Assembly (NCBI GenBank): GCA_039090855.1
Contig: CM076990.1
Location: 197,971,232-198,035,231 of the forward strand
From: Macrothele yani
Lineage: Eukaryota; Arthropoda; Arachnida; Araneae; Macrothelidae
Reading direction: 5' to 3'
Length of the DNA stretch: 64,000 bases
Made by a program: the position numbers and the translations under genes. Numbering within the stretch: the first letter of the stretch is position 1; every line of letters begins with the position of its first letter. Of this stretch, positions 24,603-35,019 are shown piece by piece. Under the pieces are notes generated by a model. The model searched no databases. It saw only the letters and a program-made list of their open reading frames with translations, and was not told the DNA's origin.

Positions 24603-26117
24603 ATTGATACAATTTTTGCCATGCTGTTTTGTTTTCAATCTCTGCTTCACCAGAGACTTATTTTTGTCTTTCCCGACAAATTATCACACATAAATTGTAT
24701 TCTCTCATCACTGTATTGAGCTTTGTAAATAGGTCGTTGCGTCAGCTACAAGCACCTGTAAATCTTCTTTTCATATGTCATTTTGAGACGATTTTCCTTT
24801 ACACATTTCCTGTTTTTTTCTTGCTTCGCAACTGAGTGTAATCTTGTTCCTCAACATTCACTGTAATGTACTATATTATTTGTACTCTCTATTTTATCAG
24901 ATTCTTTTTGTTTGTCTCACTATTGTACATCCCTTTTAGTAGATCAATTATTGTATAGAATCCTATGAATTGTTCGAAGCATGAGCTACTTATAATTGTC
25001 AATTTCTATTCACGCTTTTTTTAAGACTCAATTCTCATCCTCTTCACATGTTTTTCTTTTTTTCATGTATAACTCATGTGTAATTTTTTTTGTTTTTCAT
25101 TGCTCATCTTGCTGAATTTTGTATTCTCTCTGCGATGTCAGAGACTATTTTTTTTACCACCTCTGACAAACCAATATATATAAATTGTAACTTCTCATTG
25201 TACAGAATCATGTAAATAGGTCGTATCACGAACCACAGACATCTGTAAAGTTTCTCTTCTTTGTCGTTTTTACAGTATATTCTTATCTTCAATTCCTGAT
25301 TCAACTGTGTAATTTTACTTATCAACTATGTAAATTTGTGTTCTCCAATACTCACTGTGATGAGTTGTGTCTTCGCTCTATATTTTCAGAGATTATTTTT
25401 TTATTTTGTATTCTCAGGAAAATTATTGTATATAACTACTTTTCATATCACCGTTGTATGTAACATGTAGTACCGCGAGCCACATTCATCTGTAAATTTT
25501 TCATCATCTGTCTTTCGAACTTTTGATTTCATGTTTGTCTCCTTGATCATCTGCAACCTCCTGGTTTTCTAGGTCACCCACAACGTATCACCTTTCGGTC
25601 AGAACTTTTTGTTTTCATCAATATTATGTAAAATTTATACTCCATAGTGCTCATCATTCTGGACTGATTCTACTCTCTATATTACCAGAGATTCATATTG
25701 CCTCGCCAGATTTCTACTGCACTTAACTATTGCCTTGTCAACGTTGCACAGAATCCTGTAATTTACGTAGCGCAAGCTGCATACATCTGTTAATTTATCA
25801 TCACCTGTCTTTTGAATCTTTGTCTGCAAGCTCAAATTCTGTATTATTCCTTGCATTAATACTGTGCAAAATTAATATTGTATAACGCTCTTCAAGCTGA
25901 ATTGTTCCTATTCTCTGCTTTGTCAGAGACTTTTGTTGCTACACCAGACACTGTAGTGTAACTAACCGTTTTTTAATATCATCAATGTACAGAACCGTGT
26001 AAATAGGCAGTAGCGTAAGCTACAAGCATCTCTAAATATTTTTTTGTCATACATCATTTGAGATGATATATTCAAGCACATCTCCTGTATCTTTCTTCTA
26101 ATAAATACTGTGTGAAA
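24603..26117 (+). repeat. LINE B 3' UTR with degenerate tandem repeats
   Basis: A motif of the form taaataggNNgtNNcgNNagc followed by cat/cacctgtaaat recurs at about 24728, 25214, 25463, 25761 and 25998, so units are roughly 240-300 bp with one double-length gap. The phrase 'ttcagaga...tattttttt' also recurs. No open frame of note. Confidence 0.7.
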
Positions 26118-27117
26118 ACTGACCCTTCGAGACATGCTTTCGACAAGGTTTTGAAACACAGCGATAGGTATGCGCTCCCATTCAGTACATAATGCTGCCG
26201 CAAACTGTTGCTTAGTAATAGGCCTTGGTTCCAAACTTCTTATACAGCGCTCTGATTCATCCCATAGGTGCTCTGTGGGATAAAGATCAAAGCTCTGTGC
26301 TCGCCAGTCCACACACGATACGGAATTATCGTTAAGCTATGCCGTAACAGTCTTTGCTTTATGGCTCGGTTCATTATCCTGCTGATACCAACAAGACTCG
26401 GTTCCACAGTATTGTCACAGAGTCGGTAAGGCATAATTGTTCAGAATATCGAGATAGACGCGCTGGTTAACAGGTTTGTCCACGATAACCAATGGGCTGG
26501 GACCATATCAGGAAAAGCACCCCCACACGAGTACACTGCCAGCTCCAAACTTGACCGTAGGAACATTACACTGTGCTAAATAGCGTTCCCCTGGCTGCCG
26601 CCATACCCACACACGGCAATCAGACTGATAGATCGTGTTTCTGGATTCATCATTCCATAGGACCCATTTCCATTGATCTACAGTCCACGATAAATGTTTT
26701 TTACACCATGCTAAACGACGAGTAACATTTTGAGTGGAGATGAAAGGCTTATGAGCAGCCGCACGACCACGGTAACCCATGGAATGAAGTTCTCTGCGAA
26801 TGGTACGTGTACCTACCGAGGTTCCAGCATTTTTACTTACCAGTACACCGAGGTCTTGTGCAATACTACGTCGATTATATAGCTGTAACGACTCTCCCGC
26901 GGCTTCGACGTCCTCTATCACTGATTTTCTTTGGTCTGACGGTACGTTTTGCTGCTTCAGGCACGCCATGTGTCTTCCACTTATTCAGTACATCCAAAAC
27001 AGTTGACTTGAGTATGTTTAAACCCTTCTCGGTTTCTCTTATGAACAACCCACTAGTATAACACCCAACAATCTTTCCTTTCTCGAAGTCACTTCTCTCC
27101 CGCCGCGACGTTTTCAC
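26118..27117 (-). pseudogene. Tc1-like transposase (third family), in pieces
   Basis: Read from 27117 down. The start ATG of the sister copy (29619) is ACG here. The N-terminal part ([20 protein letters not shown]) is open to about 26875, the centre ([27 protein letters not shown] with the first D) lies in the frame 26969-26508, the second D is in QQDNEPSHKA (26390s, after a frame change) and the E in TEHLWDESERCI. The C-terminal residues lie beyond LINE B at 18732-18767 and beyond LINE A at 11064-11160. Several frameshifts and stops besides the two LINE insertions make it inactive. Confidence 0.9.
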
Positions 27118-27254
27118 ACAACTTCAGAGTGCGATATGATCGCGGTCAACTGCATGCTTCCTTTTTACCGTTTGCAGCTGTACCGCGCATCTTAACAACG
27201 CAGCGGATCCGTTCATTTTCTCATTTTTGTCCAGTGACTTGTCAATATAGTGTA

Positions 27255-27885
27255 TGTCGTTCTAAATATTGTATATTAGTGTACTTCATCTCGACGATCG
27301 TCTACCCCCAACGGCATGCCTCAGCTTCTCGGAAACATGAGTTAGGTTAAGACAAAGAATGCATTCTGTACATAAGGGGCAGGAAAAGGGCTGTGGGGCA
27401 TTTTGCAGAGATGCTGTCAGGAGCTCCGTTTAGACAAAGAGGACGGTTGGACTACTCTCGGAGAGCGAGCAACTTGCCAGAAGGCGTAATTTTCATTTAG
27501 GAAAGCGAGAGCCAGAGCGGGGCTCGAGGAAAAGAGTTCCGTGGTAAAGTCTCCCGGTTTGAGGAGATTAAGTTTTTACTAGAACAGCCGCGGAAGTTGC
27601 GAAAAGAACGGGATGATTGTCCGGGATGTCGATGCTATCCAATATAATAAACAATTACTAGTTTTCAGAAACGTGTGTTTGATCTGACCATCGATTGCAT
27701 GAACTGTTACGTGCTACCTCGATATCAGATTGAGATAAACAAAGATGAGGTAGAAGAAATAACTGTACAAACGAAGTTAATCAAGAACTCCCAGGTTCCC
27801 ACATTCTAGGGCCTTTTGGAAGATGGGCGTGAACTTCCAGGTTCGCACCTGTCTTTCAACAGGCCTACGGCTGGCCCCTAAGCTA
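27255..27885. other. spacer, no gene recognised
   Basis: Moderately GC-rich DNA with short frames only; nothing matches the repeat families seen elsewhere in the window. Confidence 0.5.
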
Positions 27886-27889
27886 GTAT

Positions 27890-28092
27890 CTTTCAGTTTT
27901 CTGTCCCTGTGGCCTAGTGGCTTCCAGTCTTTGCCTAAAATGGGTCCAGGTTCGAATCCCGAGTGGAACATGGATGGTGTGCCTGTCCTACGGAAATGAT
28001 TCTCTCCCTTCCTGGAAACAGTGGCTCTAAATTAGGGACAGAAGACTGCTTATAGCCCATTGAGTTGCTCACGGTAGTCGATGGAAAATGTG
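27890..28092 (+). mobile_element. SINE family 1, old diverged copy
   Basis: Box A-like tggcctagtggcttcc, box B ggttcgaatcccg, and the family body (aaattagggaca, gcttatagcccattgagttg, ctcacggtagtcg) are recognisable. The end is degraded and no target duplication was found. Confidence 0.85.
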
Positions 28093-28102
28093 ATGCTGGA
28101 AC

Positions 28103-28440
28103 ATGCGCTTAAAGGAAATTGGCGTAACAATGTTCGTAAATCATTTAATAGTTATAGCTAACTGTAGGAATATAAAAAATTGTAGCTGACTCTTTGCATT
28201 TGTCAAACAACCTGATGGGCATTTATAGGATTACACACCAATAACTAATTTAACACATTGACAAGTGTGCTTAAATGAAATCGGCAGAATAATGCTTGTA
28301 AACCAACAAAGAATTTTAAAAAATGCATAACTGGCTGTAGAAGATGCTCCTTCGAGTAGCTTTCATGTCTCTTAACGTTTGTCAAACTACGCGATGAACA
28401 ATTCCAGGGCTATATACACGAATAAATAATTGCCTTATAG
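28103..28440. repeat. diverged direct repeat, period about 162 bp
   Basis: gcgcttaaaggaaattggcg (28104) recurs as gtgcttaaatgaaatcggca (about 28266), with later shared blocks (tagctaactgtagg / taactggctgtag; gtcaaacaacctgatg / gtcaaactacgcgatg). Two units. DNA from 28441 to 29283 shows no further feature apart from a T-run at 29152-29165. Confidence 0.65.
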
Positions 28441-29470
28441 TGCAACATTCGAAAAATAATTAGGAATAAACTCCCAGTAGAAATAACTGGCAGTAGGAGA
28501 TTCAGCGTTTTGGTTAGCTCCAAGGTCTGTTAACAAGGCACCGGTCAAGCAGTTGACGGCCTTCGTTTCCTGAAGTGTGTTCCACGGTTTACCAGGTACA
28601 CAACAAAAGTACGTCCTTTTGTTTTGATAACGAGCTCGGGAGGATTTCTTTGTATAGTTCTGTGATTTTGCATTATGTTCCAACTACTTCACCAATGTCG
28701 GCAGGCACGAAGCATAACCTCACGTTCATCTCAATCTCCCCAACTGTGGGCCTGAGTCAGGAGTGGATGCAGGGAGGAGTGCTTTGAGAAAAGAGTGCTT
28801 TTCATCGGTGCCATTAAAATCAGAATGGTCCACTGAATTGCCGTGACTATTCCTTTAAACAGAGGCCCATCCTCATCATGTAACTCCACCGATGATCTCA
28901 AGTAGTAGCAGAAGGAGGAGGACACAGCAACGTTGAAAACTATCGATACCACCAGTGCTACGGCGTCGTTTTAATTCCTTGTTGCCGGAAGAATTCTTCT
29001 TAACAACAGCCTGCTCCGCAAAGCTAAAATTGAATATTTTCTTTTCAGCTGAAATCAACCGCGAGTTTAAATGGCTGGCTGCACAACATGCCGTCCACTA
29101 AGTATTTGAAATTCTAGGAGTGAATTAGTAGCAGAGTCCTCACTTGATATCTTTTTTTTTTTTTCCCTTGCGGTTTTCGTCTTTAAATTGGCAATAAATT
29201 TAGAATTTAGATGGCTAAGAATGCCTCTAAAGTGAATATACTCTGAAAAATTTACATTTGGGATAAATCCATTCAGTGGTAATCAGTGATTGGAAAGCTA
29301 TTTTTTAAAAGCAGCTGGCTACATTCTTAAAAACGTAGCTTGCTACTGCTACAGCTACTTTTTCTGAAAAGTAGCTACCTGCACTATTTGGAAAGTAACT
29401 ACATTTTAGCTGCTTTTTCTACATTTAGTCCTAAATTAAAAGTGAAAATGCTGAAGAAGATCTTTATGTA

Positions 29471-30712
29471 CACTATATTGACAAAACTCACCGGACACCC
29501 ATTCAAAAGCAAATGAACGGATCCACTGCTTTGTTAAGATGCGCGGTACAGCTGCGAACGGTATAAAACCAAGCTTGCAGCTGTCCGCGATCATATCGCA
29601 TTGTGAGGTTGAGTGAAAATGTCGCGGCGAGAGAGAACTAACTTTGAGAAAGGAAAGATTGTTGGGCCTTATATTAGTGAGTTGTCCCTAAGAGAAACCG
29701 AGAGGCGTTTAAACATACCGAAGTCAACTGTTTCGGATGTACTGAATAAGTGGAAGACACATGGCGTGCCTGAAGCAGCAAAACGTACCGTCAGACCAAA
29801 GAAAATCAGTGATAGAGGTGGTCGAACCCCTGGGAGAGTCGTTACAGCTAATCGACGGAGTACTACACAAGACCCCAATGTACAAGTGAGTAACAATACT
29901 GGAACCTTGGTATGTACACGTACCATTTGCAGATACCTTCATTCCATGGGTTACCGTGGTCGTGCGGCTGCTCGTAAGCCTTTCATCTCCAGTCGGAATG
30001 ATACTCGTCGTTTAGTATGGTGTAAAGAACATTTATCGTGGACCGTAGATCAATGGAAACGGGTCCTACGGACTGATGAATCCAGATACATGATCCATCA
30101 GTCTGATGGCCGTGTGTGGGTATGGCGGCAGGCGGGGGAACGCTATTTACCACAGTGTACTGTTCCTACGGTCAAGTTTGGAGCTGGCAGTGTACTCGTG
30201 TGGGGGTGTTTTTAGTGGTATGGTCCCAGCCCATTGGTTATCGTGGACAAAGCTGTTAACCAGCACGTCTACCTCGATATTCTGAAGAATTATGGCCTAC
30301 CAACTCTGTGGCAACCTATGGGACCGAGTCTTGTTGGTACCTGCAGGATAATGTACCGAACCATAAAGCAAGGATTGTTACGGCGTGGTTTCACGATAAT
30401 TCCGTATTTTGTGTAGACTGGCCAGCACAAAGCCCTGATCTTAATCCCATAGAACACCTATGGGATGAATCAGAGCGCCACATTAGAAGTTTGGAATCAG
30501 GACTTGCTAATAAGCAACAGTTAGCATCAGCATTATGTACTGAATGGAAGCGCATACCTATCGCTGTGTTCCAAAACCTTATCGAAAGCATGTCTCGAAG
30601 TGTCAGTGCATGCATTAATGCCAAAGGTGGATGGACACCATACTAATGTATGTCAATAAATGCTATGTTGTGTTTCTCTTCTAGGTATCCGGTGACTTTT
30701 GTCAATATAGTG
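29471..30712 (+). mobile_element. Tc1-like DNA transposon (third family), uninterrupted copy
   Basis: 1,242 bp from cactatattgacaaaactca to ttttgtcaatatagtg, flanked by TA (29469-29470, 30713-30714). Sister of the LINE-split copy at 11064-27252. Confidence 0.95.
29619..30646 (+). pseudogene. Tc1-like transposase (third family), DD34E, two frameshifts
   Basis: ATG at 29619 ([20 protein letters not shown]). Open through the helix-turn-helix ([18 protein letters not shown]), the [14 protein letters not shown] region and [20 protein letters not shown] (first D) to a stop at 30213-30215 (ttttag). The next segment reads VIVDKAVNQHVYLDILKNYG in a second frame from 30234. A third frame from 30308 holds YLQDNVPNHKAR (second D) and NPIEHLWDE (E), with 34 residues between D and E. 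The natural end is GGWTPY then TAA at 30646. All catalytic residues survive; frameshifts near 30210 and 30340 inactivate it. Confidence 0.93.
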
Positions 30713-31780
30713 TACATGTATCTAAATATGGCATTCAAAGTTAAATACCAAGGTAAATTACATTTATCTCGGTATACATTTTTTGTATTTACCTCAGTTC
30801 TGATCTACATACGTAACACATTTTAACACATTCAGTGGCTTACATTCCAGGCTGGCCGAGATGCCCAGAGAATTCAAATGAAAATACGATCAACAAGTAT
30901 ATACGAAGTTATTTTATTGACAAAGAAGATCGAATCTCGCTATTAACTATCTTCTGGAAAATTCCTTTCACGATCATCTCGTACGTGCTCTGCGCAGGTT
31001 GACTGAAGAGACTTCCCTGTTAATAGCATAAAATAAAGAAGATAATACTTAATGGTTAGCAGCTTTGCGAACTTTCACAATGTAAGCTAAGTCAGATGTG
31101 TGATTGTTTAGGCAGAGCACACTTAGTCTTCCTGTTCCACCACGTGATTTGTATATACATTTTTAACTTTTTTAAGTATCTCGATTTGCAGCGTAATTTT
31201 TCGCTACAAGCTACTTTATTTTGTAGCGTGCTACTGGTACAGCTACATTTTTCTATTTGTAGCAATGTTATTTGACACGCTACTGTAAATGTAGCGTGTT
31301 ACGTGTAGCGCGCTACTTCCGATCATTAGTGATAGTCAACGCAGTTAAGCTTGTTTAGTACCTAACACATGCGTTAAATAGCTACATTTGGCTGGTAAAA
31401 ATTAAGAGTCGGTTAAGTTTACTGAAATCCAACAATAATAGTATTATCCGTACAACGTTTTTGTTGAATTTTCTGAAAATTTACTAACACATGCGAAATT
31501 AGAATTTTGGAATCGTCAATATGAACAGTAAGAATCTGAATGAAGAACATCAAGCTTAGAAACCGGTTACTTCGTCAGCCGAACCTCGAGTTTCGTTCTA
31601 CGGATTAGGCAACTTTGGCAATTAACTCTGGAATTCTGTGCCTAATGAATCGTTTTACCGAAAAATCCTTTAACCTGTTGGTAAGAGAACTGCTTTTGGT
31701 TGCAAACTTTTGCATTCTCCTTGCTAGTGATTCTACTTTTGTGAAAACTCAAATTTGAGGGAATTTGCCATTTTGACATT

Positions 31781-31972
31781 GTGACGTAGTTATATAGAGG
31801 GGAAGCACGCGCCAAGACGACAAATTTGCAGCGATAGATTCCGTCCGTGTAGCTAGCTTAGTTGGGAGAGCAACGTACTCCGGAGTGAGGGGGCGCGATT
31901 TCGTTCTTCGTCACGGACAAACTTGTGTTTTCACAACATGTGCTTCACTTCTGTAGTATTACGTCACATGCA
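31781..31972 (+). mobile_element. tRNA-like SINE (family 3) with inverted ends
   Basis: tRNA-like head gtagctagcttagttgggag followed by tactccggagtgaggggg. The copy starts gtgacgtag...gaagcac and ends gtgcttcact...acgtcac, so its two ends are inverted repeats of each other. A second copy in the opposite direction lies at 32160-32315. The surrounding DNA (31330-31780, 31973-32159) has no gene. Confidence 0.6.
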
Positions 31973-32159
31973 CACACCCCCCTCCCCTCCTTGTTGAGAA
32001 AGAATTGAGACGGAATCATAGGTTTTCGGGTTAGCCGGTAAACCAAGTCTCTGTAGAAGAAGGAAATCACATTAATTCCAAACGATGTGTGGAACGAGCA
32101 TCACTCATTTTTCGAAGAACCTAAGGGCCATTAGATCCATTTTTACGTGCAAGCACCAA

Positions 32160-32315
32160 TTTGAAAACTCAAACTTGCCGGTGACAGTGATGGAACCCGC
32201 ATTTTTCTTTGTTCCGGAGCCAAATGCTTTCCCAATTACGCTACGCAGACGGAGTTAATCGCTACAACTTTGCCGTCTTGACATGTGCTTCACCCCTGTA
32301 GTACGTCACACTTTT
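32160..32315 (-). mobile_element. tRNA-like SINE (family 3), opposite orientation
   Basis: Reverse complement reads tgtgacgtactacaggggtg, then agacggcaaagttgtagcga and gtagcgtaattgggaaagc, matching the copy at 31781-31972 over its first half. Confidence 0.6.
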
Positions 32316-32571
32316 ACTGAAAATTCCAGATTTTATTTACTACTGACATGAATGTTAACGGGTCGTTGTTAACGTGCAGTTTTAAAGGGAACTTTTCCTT
32401 CCCGTTCGAGCTCGATATTTGAGCCTAATTGCAGCTCATTGTGTAGGGATGATATACCACGAAAGAATGGATGAGAAAAATTGCAATTTCAGTGGATTTA
32501 ATATCAGCTAAAGCCTATTATGCTGGATGCCCTGGAGTTATGCTGATTGCCCTTGAATCATGTTGCACTGT

Positions 32572-33236
32572 AAAAAATAAGTGGTGTGAATTCACGGAAA
32601 ATTTTTGAAAATAACATGCAGCAAAATTGCCGGTAAGTATCCCTGTTTTTCAGAAATTTCCGTTTTGCCCGTTTATTTTAACTTCTGTATTTTCACATAT
32701 TTTTCCATAGTCAGTTTATTTCAGAAAAATCCATTTCAGGTTTTTCCTTATTTAAACTGAAATTCCGCAAAACGTTAACACGTCTCTAAAACGGTAATTT
32801 ACCGTCAATATAAGAAAGAAATTGCGGACGGGTTTCTGAAAATTCAGAATTTTCTGTTAACACATCTCTAAAACGGTAATTTACCGTCATTATAAGAAAG
32901 AAACTGCGGAAAGGTTTCTGAAAATTCAGAATTTTCTGTTAACACATCTCTAAAACGGTAATTTACCGTCAATATAAGAAAGAAACTGCCAAAAGATTTC
33001 TGAAAATTCAGAATTTTCCGTTAACATATCTTCAAAACGGTAATTTATCATCAATATAAAACAGAAATTGTGGAAAGGTTTCTGAAAATTCAAAATTTCC
33101 CCATGGTACGAAAAATCCGTGAAATTCAGGTTTCTTTTCGTCATTTCACGGAAAGAGTTGTATCAGAAATATGCTTCGTTAATTCACGAAAGAAATGACG
33201 GAATGTGGCTCGTGAATTTCAGAATTTTTTTACAGG
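32572..33236. mobile_element. short non-autonomous element with internal 82-bp repeats
   Basis: Ends cactgtaaaaaataagtg (left) and, inward from the right, ccctgtaaaaaaattct are imperfect inverted repeats. Both subterminal parts carry aattcacg(g) motifs. No coding frame. I could not find a clear target duplication, so the superfamily is open. Confidence 0.55.
32777..33104. repeat. 82-bp tandem repeat, four units
   Basis: Units start aacacgtctctaaaacggta at 32777, and at 32859, 32941 and 33023, exactly 82 bp apart. Each holds the near-palindrome acggtaatttaccgt and ends aattcagaattttctgtt or similar. The fourth is the most diverged. Confidence 0.95.
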
Positions 33237-33239
33237 GTG

Positions 33240-34140
33240 GTTACTTTAATTTCTACTCTCAACTCCAACTACATCGCTTCTTCCTTATTTTCTAATCCTC
33301 ATCTTATTCATTTCCCTTGCGTCATCCATGTATCATTTCATTCTATCTCTCGGTCCCACACGAGAGGCGACCGCTCTCCTTTCCTAAATACAAAGCTTTG
33401 TGTTCCTCGTGTTCAACTACCATTTTGGAATCCTTGTTCTCCCTCCTCTGTTGGAACCCCTCTCTTGAAGGGAAAGGCCTTGTCGTCAAGAAGAGCAGTA
33501 AACTCATTACGTAATCTCGGTACGCTATTCTATCAGCGTGTAGTGATCGCTGCAGAGAGCAATAAAGTAATACGTTTAGCCAACGTACTAAGCTCAATTT
33601 GCCTGGAGAACGCTGTTCGAAAAACCCTACTAATGACTGTTGCCGATAAGTATCTTCTTGAAAGCGTCGTCGAATTTTCCCATGCTGAGTGACAAAGATA
33701 CCTACTGCTGAAATTTCCATACTATTCGTTGAAATGAATGATTTATAAAATCTCCGAAACATCAGACTGACCATAAATTCTTGAATCCAACTGAATACTG
33801 AAGCCAGCTTTAATGCATACTCTTGTTGGTCATTGAATCCAGTTGGGCGACACAGTTTTGATCTTCTGATTAATACATCGAGAGTACCTGCCAATTCCAG
33901 ACCCTACTGCCCAGTGAATACATTTCAGACAAAAAATTTTGAATACTTGCAGGTTGTAAGCAACAATGCAGTTTAGTCGTAAATTGATCCTAAACTGTTT
34001 CGATTATTTCCTGTAACTTGTTATACTGTACAGCAACTTCATTAGTGAAGCACTCTGGTCTTGGTCTGAACCGGAATTGTGATTTCATTGATTTATTGGA
34101 ACATCTACTGATTTCAGCTCTTATCTACTGATATGCTGAT
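33240..34140. other. no recognised feature; one longer open frame
   Basis: A 183-codon minus-strand frame (33894-33343, MAGTLDVLIRRSKLCRP...) has no motif that I recognise. It could be chance or a decayed element. Confidence 0.4.
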
Positions 34141-34143
34141 ATA

Positions 34144-34870
34144 CAGAGGGTATTCAGAAAGTAATGCCTTCATATCTATATACAAGCCCATAGTGGCAAG
34201 GTATCAAATTGAAACAAAACAAGAGCAAAGCTCAAAATTTCTACTTTAATTCCCATATTTTATTTTTCTACATAGTCCCCCTCACGCGCGATAGAGATAC
34301 GCCAACGTTTAACAAGTTTTTTAAACCCGTCTCTGTAAAAATCTTCAGATTGTTCTCGGAACCATTTCCTCGTAGCGGCTTGAACATCTTCATCATAGGT
34401 GAACTGAATTCCTTTCAGGTGTCTCTTGAGAGCAGAAAACAACCAGAAGTCAGAAAGTGCCAAATCCTGGTTGTAGGTATGGTGTTCAAGAGCTTCAAAT
34501 CCGATTTTCTGTATGGACTTAAGTGAAAACACTGGCGTGGGGTTTGGCGTTATTTAGTCGTTAGGTGACGACAAAAATGAAGAAATCAAGACTTGAAACA
34601 TGACAAAGTTTGCTTGCTCATTACGAGCACACACTTTGTTATATCGTTAAACTTTAACAATGTCACTGACACTACCTAAACTAAAGTTCAACTTACCTGC
34701 TATGGTTTTTTGAACAATTCTTAGATTTTCCCTGTTGAGCTCATCGACTTTTTCCCTGTTCAAATCGAAAGTTAAGATCACGGGCCTCCCAGTCTGCGCC
34801 GATCTTCTACTGCCAACATTACTCCACTGTTCTTTGATTTTCTTACCCAACAAAGAATAGTCCTTATTTC
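34144..34870 (-). mobile_element. mariner remnant with internal deletion
   Basis: The left end cagagggtattcagaaagta follows TA (34142-34143). The matching right terminal repeat is not found near 34870, so that end is lost. At about 0.7 kb it is roughly half of a mariner. Confidence 0.7.
34260..34853 (-). pseudogene. mariner-type transposase remnant
   Basis: The part at 34853-34647 has the DNA-binding linker (SAQTGRPVILTFDLNREKV) and IVQKTIAGKLNFSLGSVSD, a helix-turn-helix-like stretch. The part at 34532-34260 has the C-terminal end: YNQDLALSDFWLFSALKRHL, where the usual S-P-D has become N-Q-D, then EDFYRDGFKKLVKRWR and IAREGDYVEK. The catalytic centre with the first two aspartates is deleted. 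Confidence 0.8.
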
Positions 34871-35019
34871 CAAGGTTCAGGGATGTCGCTATACTTCGAA
34901 ATCAGGATGGGCGACTGGTGGACGAGCATTATTTTCGGTGGTGCAAGATTGACAGCATTTTTTTTTCTCGATATAGCTCAAGCTTAGGTTAAGCCTGTTG
35001 CTGGACTACATGACAAAAA

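Larger units (their letters stand above)
18768..26117 (+). mobile_element. LINE B, L1/Tx1-type, full-length but dead
   Basis: 7,350 bp between perfect 13-bp target duplications. Same organisation as LINE A: 5' UTR, ORF1 with CCHC knuckle, overlapping ORF2, long repetitive 3' UTR, AATAAA at 26100-26105, and a short end gaaa. It is clearly diverged from LINE A, so the two are separate insertions of one family and not a local duplication. Confidence 0.94.
11064..27252 (-). mobile_element. Tc1-like DNA transposon (third family), split by two LINEs
   Basis: Left terminal repeat cactatatattgacaaaagt (11064) and right terminal repeat ending ttgtcaatatagtg (27252), each flanked outside by TA. The element's own DNA lies in three pieces: 11064-11160, 18732-18767 and 26118-27252. 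Removing LINE A and LINE B plus one copy of each 13-bp target duplication leaves 97+36+1135-26 = 1,242 bp, exactly the length of the uninterrupted sister copy at 29471-30712. The three pieces are collinear with that sister. Confidence 0.95.
29284..31328. mobile_element. hAT-like short element rich in GTAGC motifs, split by a Tc1
   Basis: Left end cagtgattggaaagct and, inward from the right, taatgatcggaagtagcgcg form imperfect terminal repeats. Both subterminal regions are crowded with tagc/gctac motifs. Flanks gtggtaat and gtgatagt agree at 6 of 8 positions, fitting a worn 8-bp hAT-type duplication. Without the Tc1 at 29471-30712 it is about 0.8 kb with no transposase of its own. Confidence 0.6.

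Noticed and set aside
11161..26117. LINE A and LINE B as a segmental duplication
   Set aside because: They differ in sequence throughout and each has its own target duplication.
27938..27962. Real tRNA gene
   Set aside because: Box A and box B are part of SINE heads. None of the tRNA-like segments folds with a full acceptor stem and anticodon arm that I could support.
33343..33894. Host gene exon on the minus strand
   Set aside because: No recognisable motif or splice pattern; length alone is not enough in a 64-kb window.
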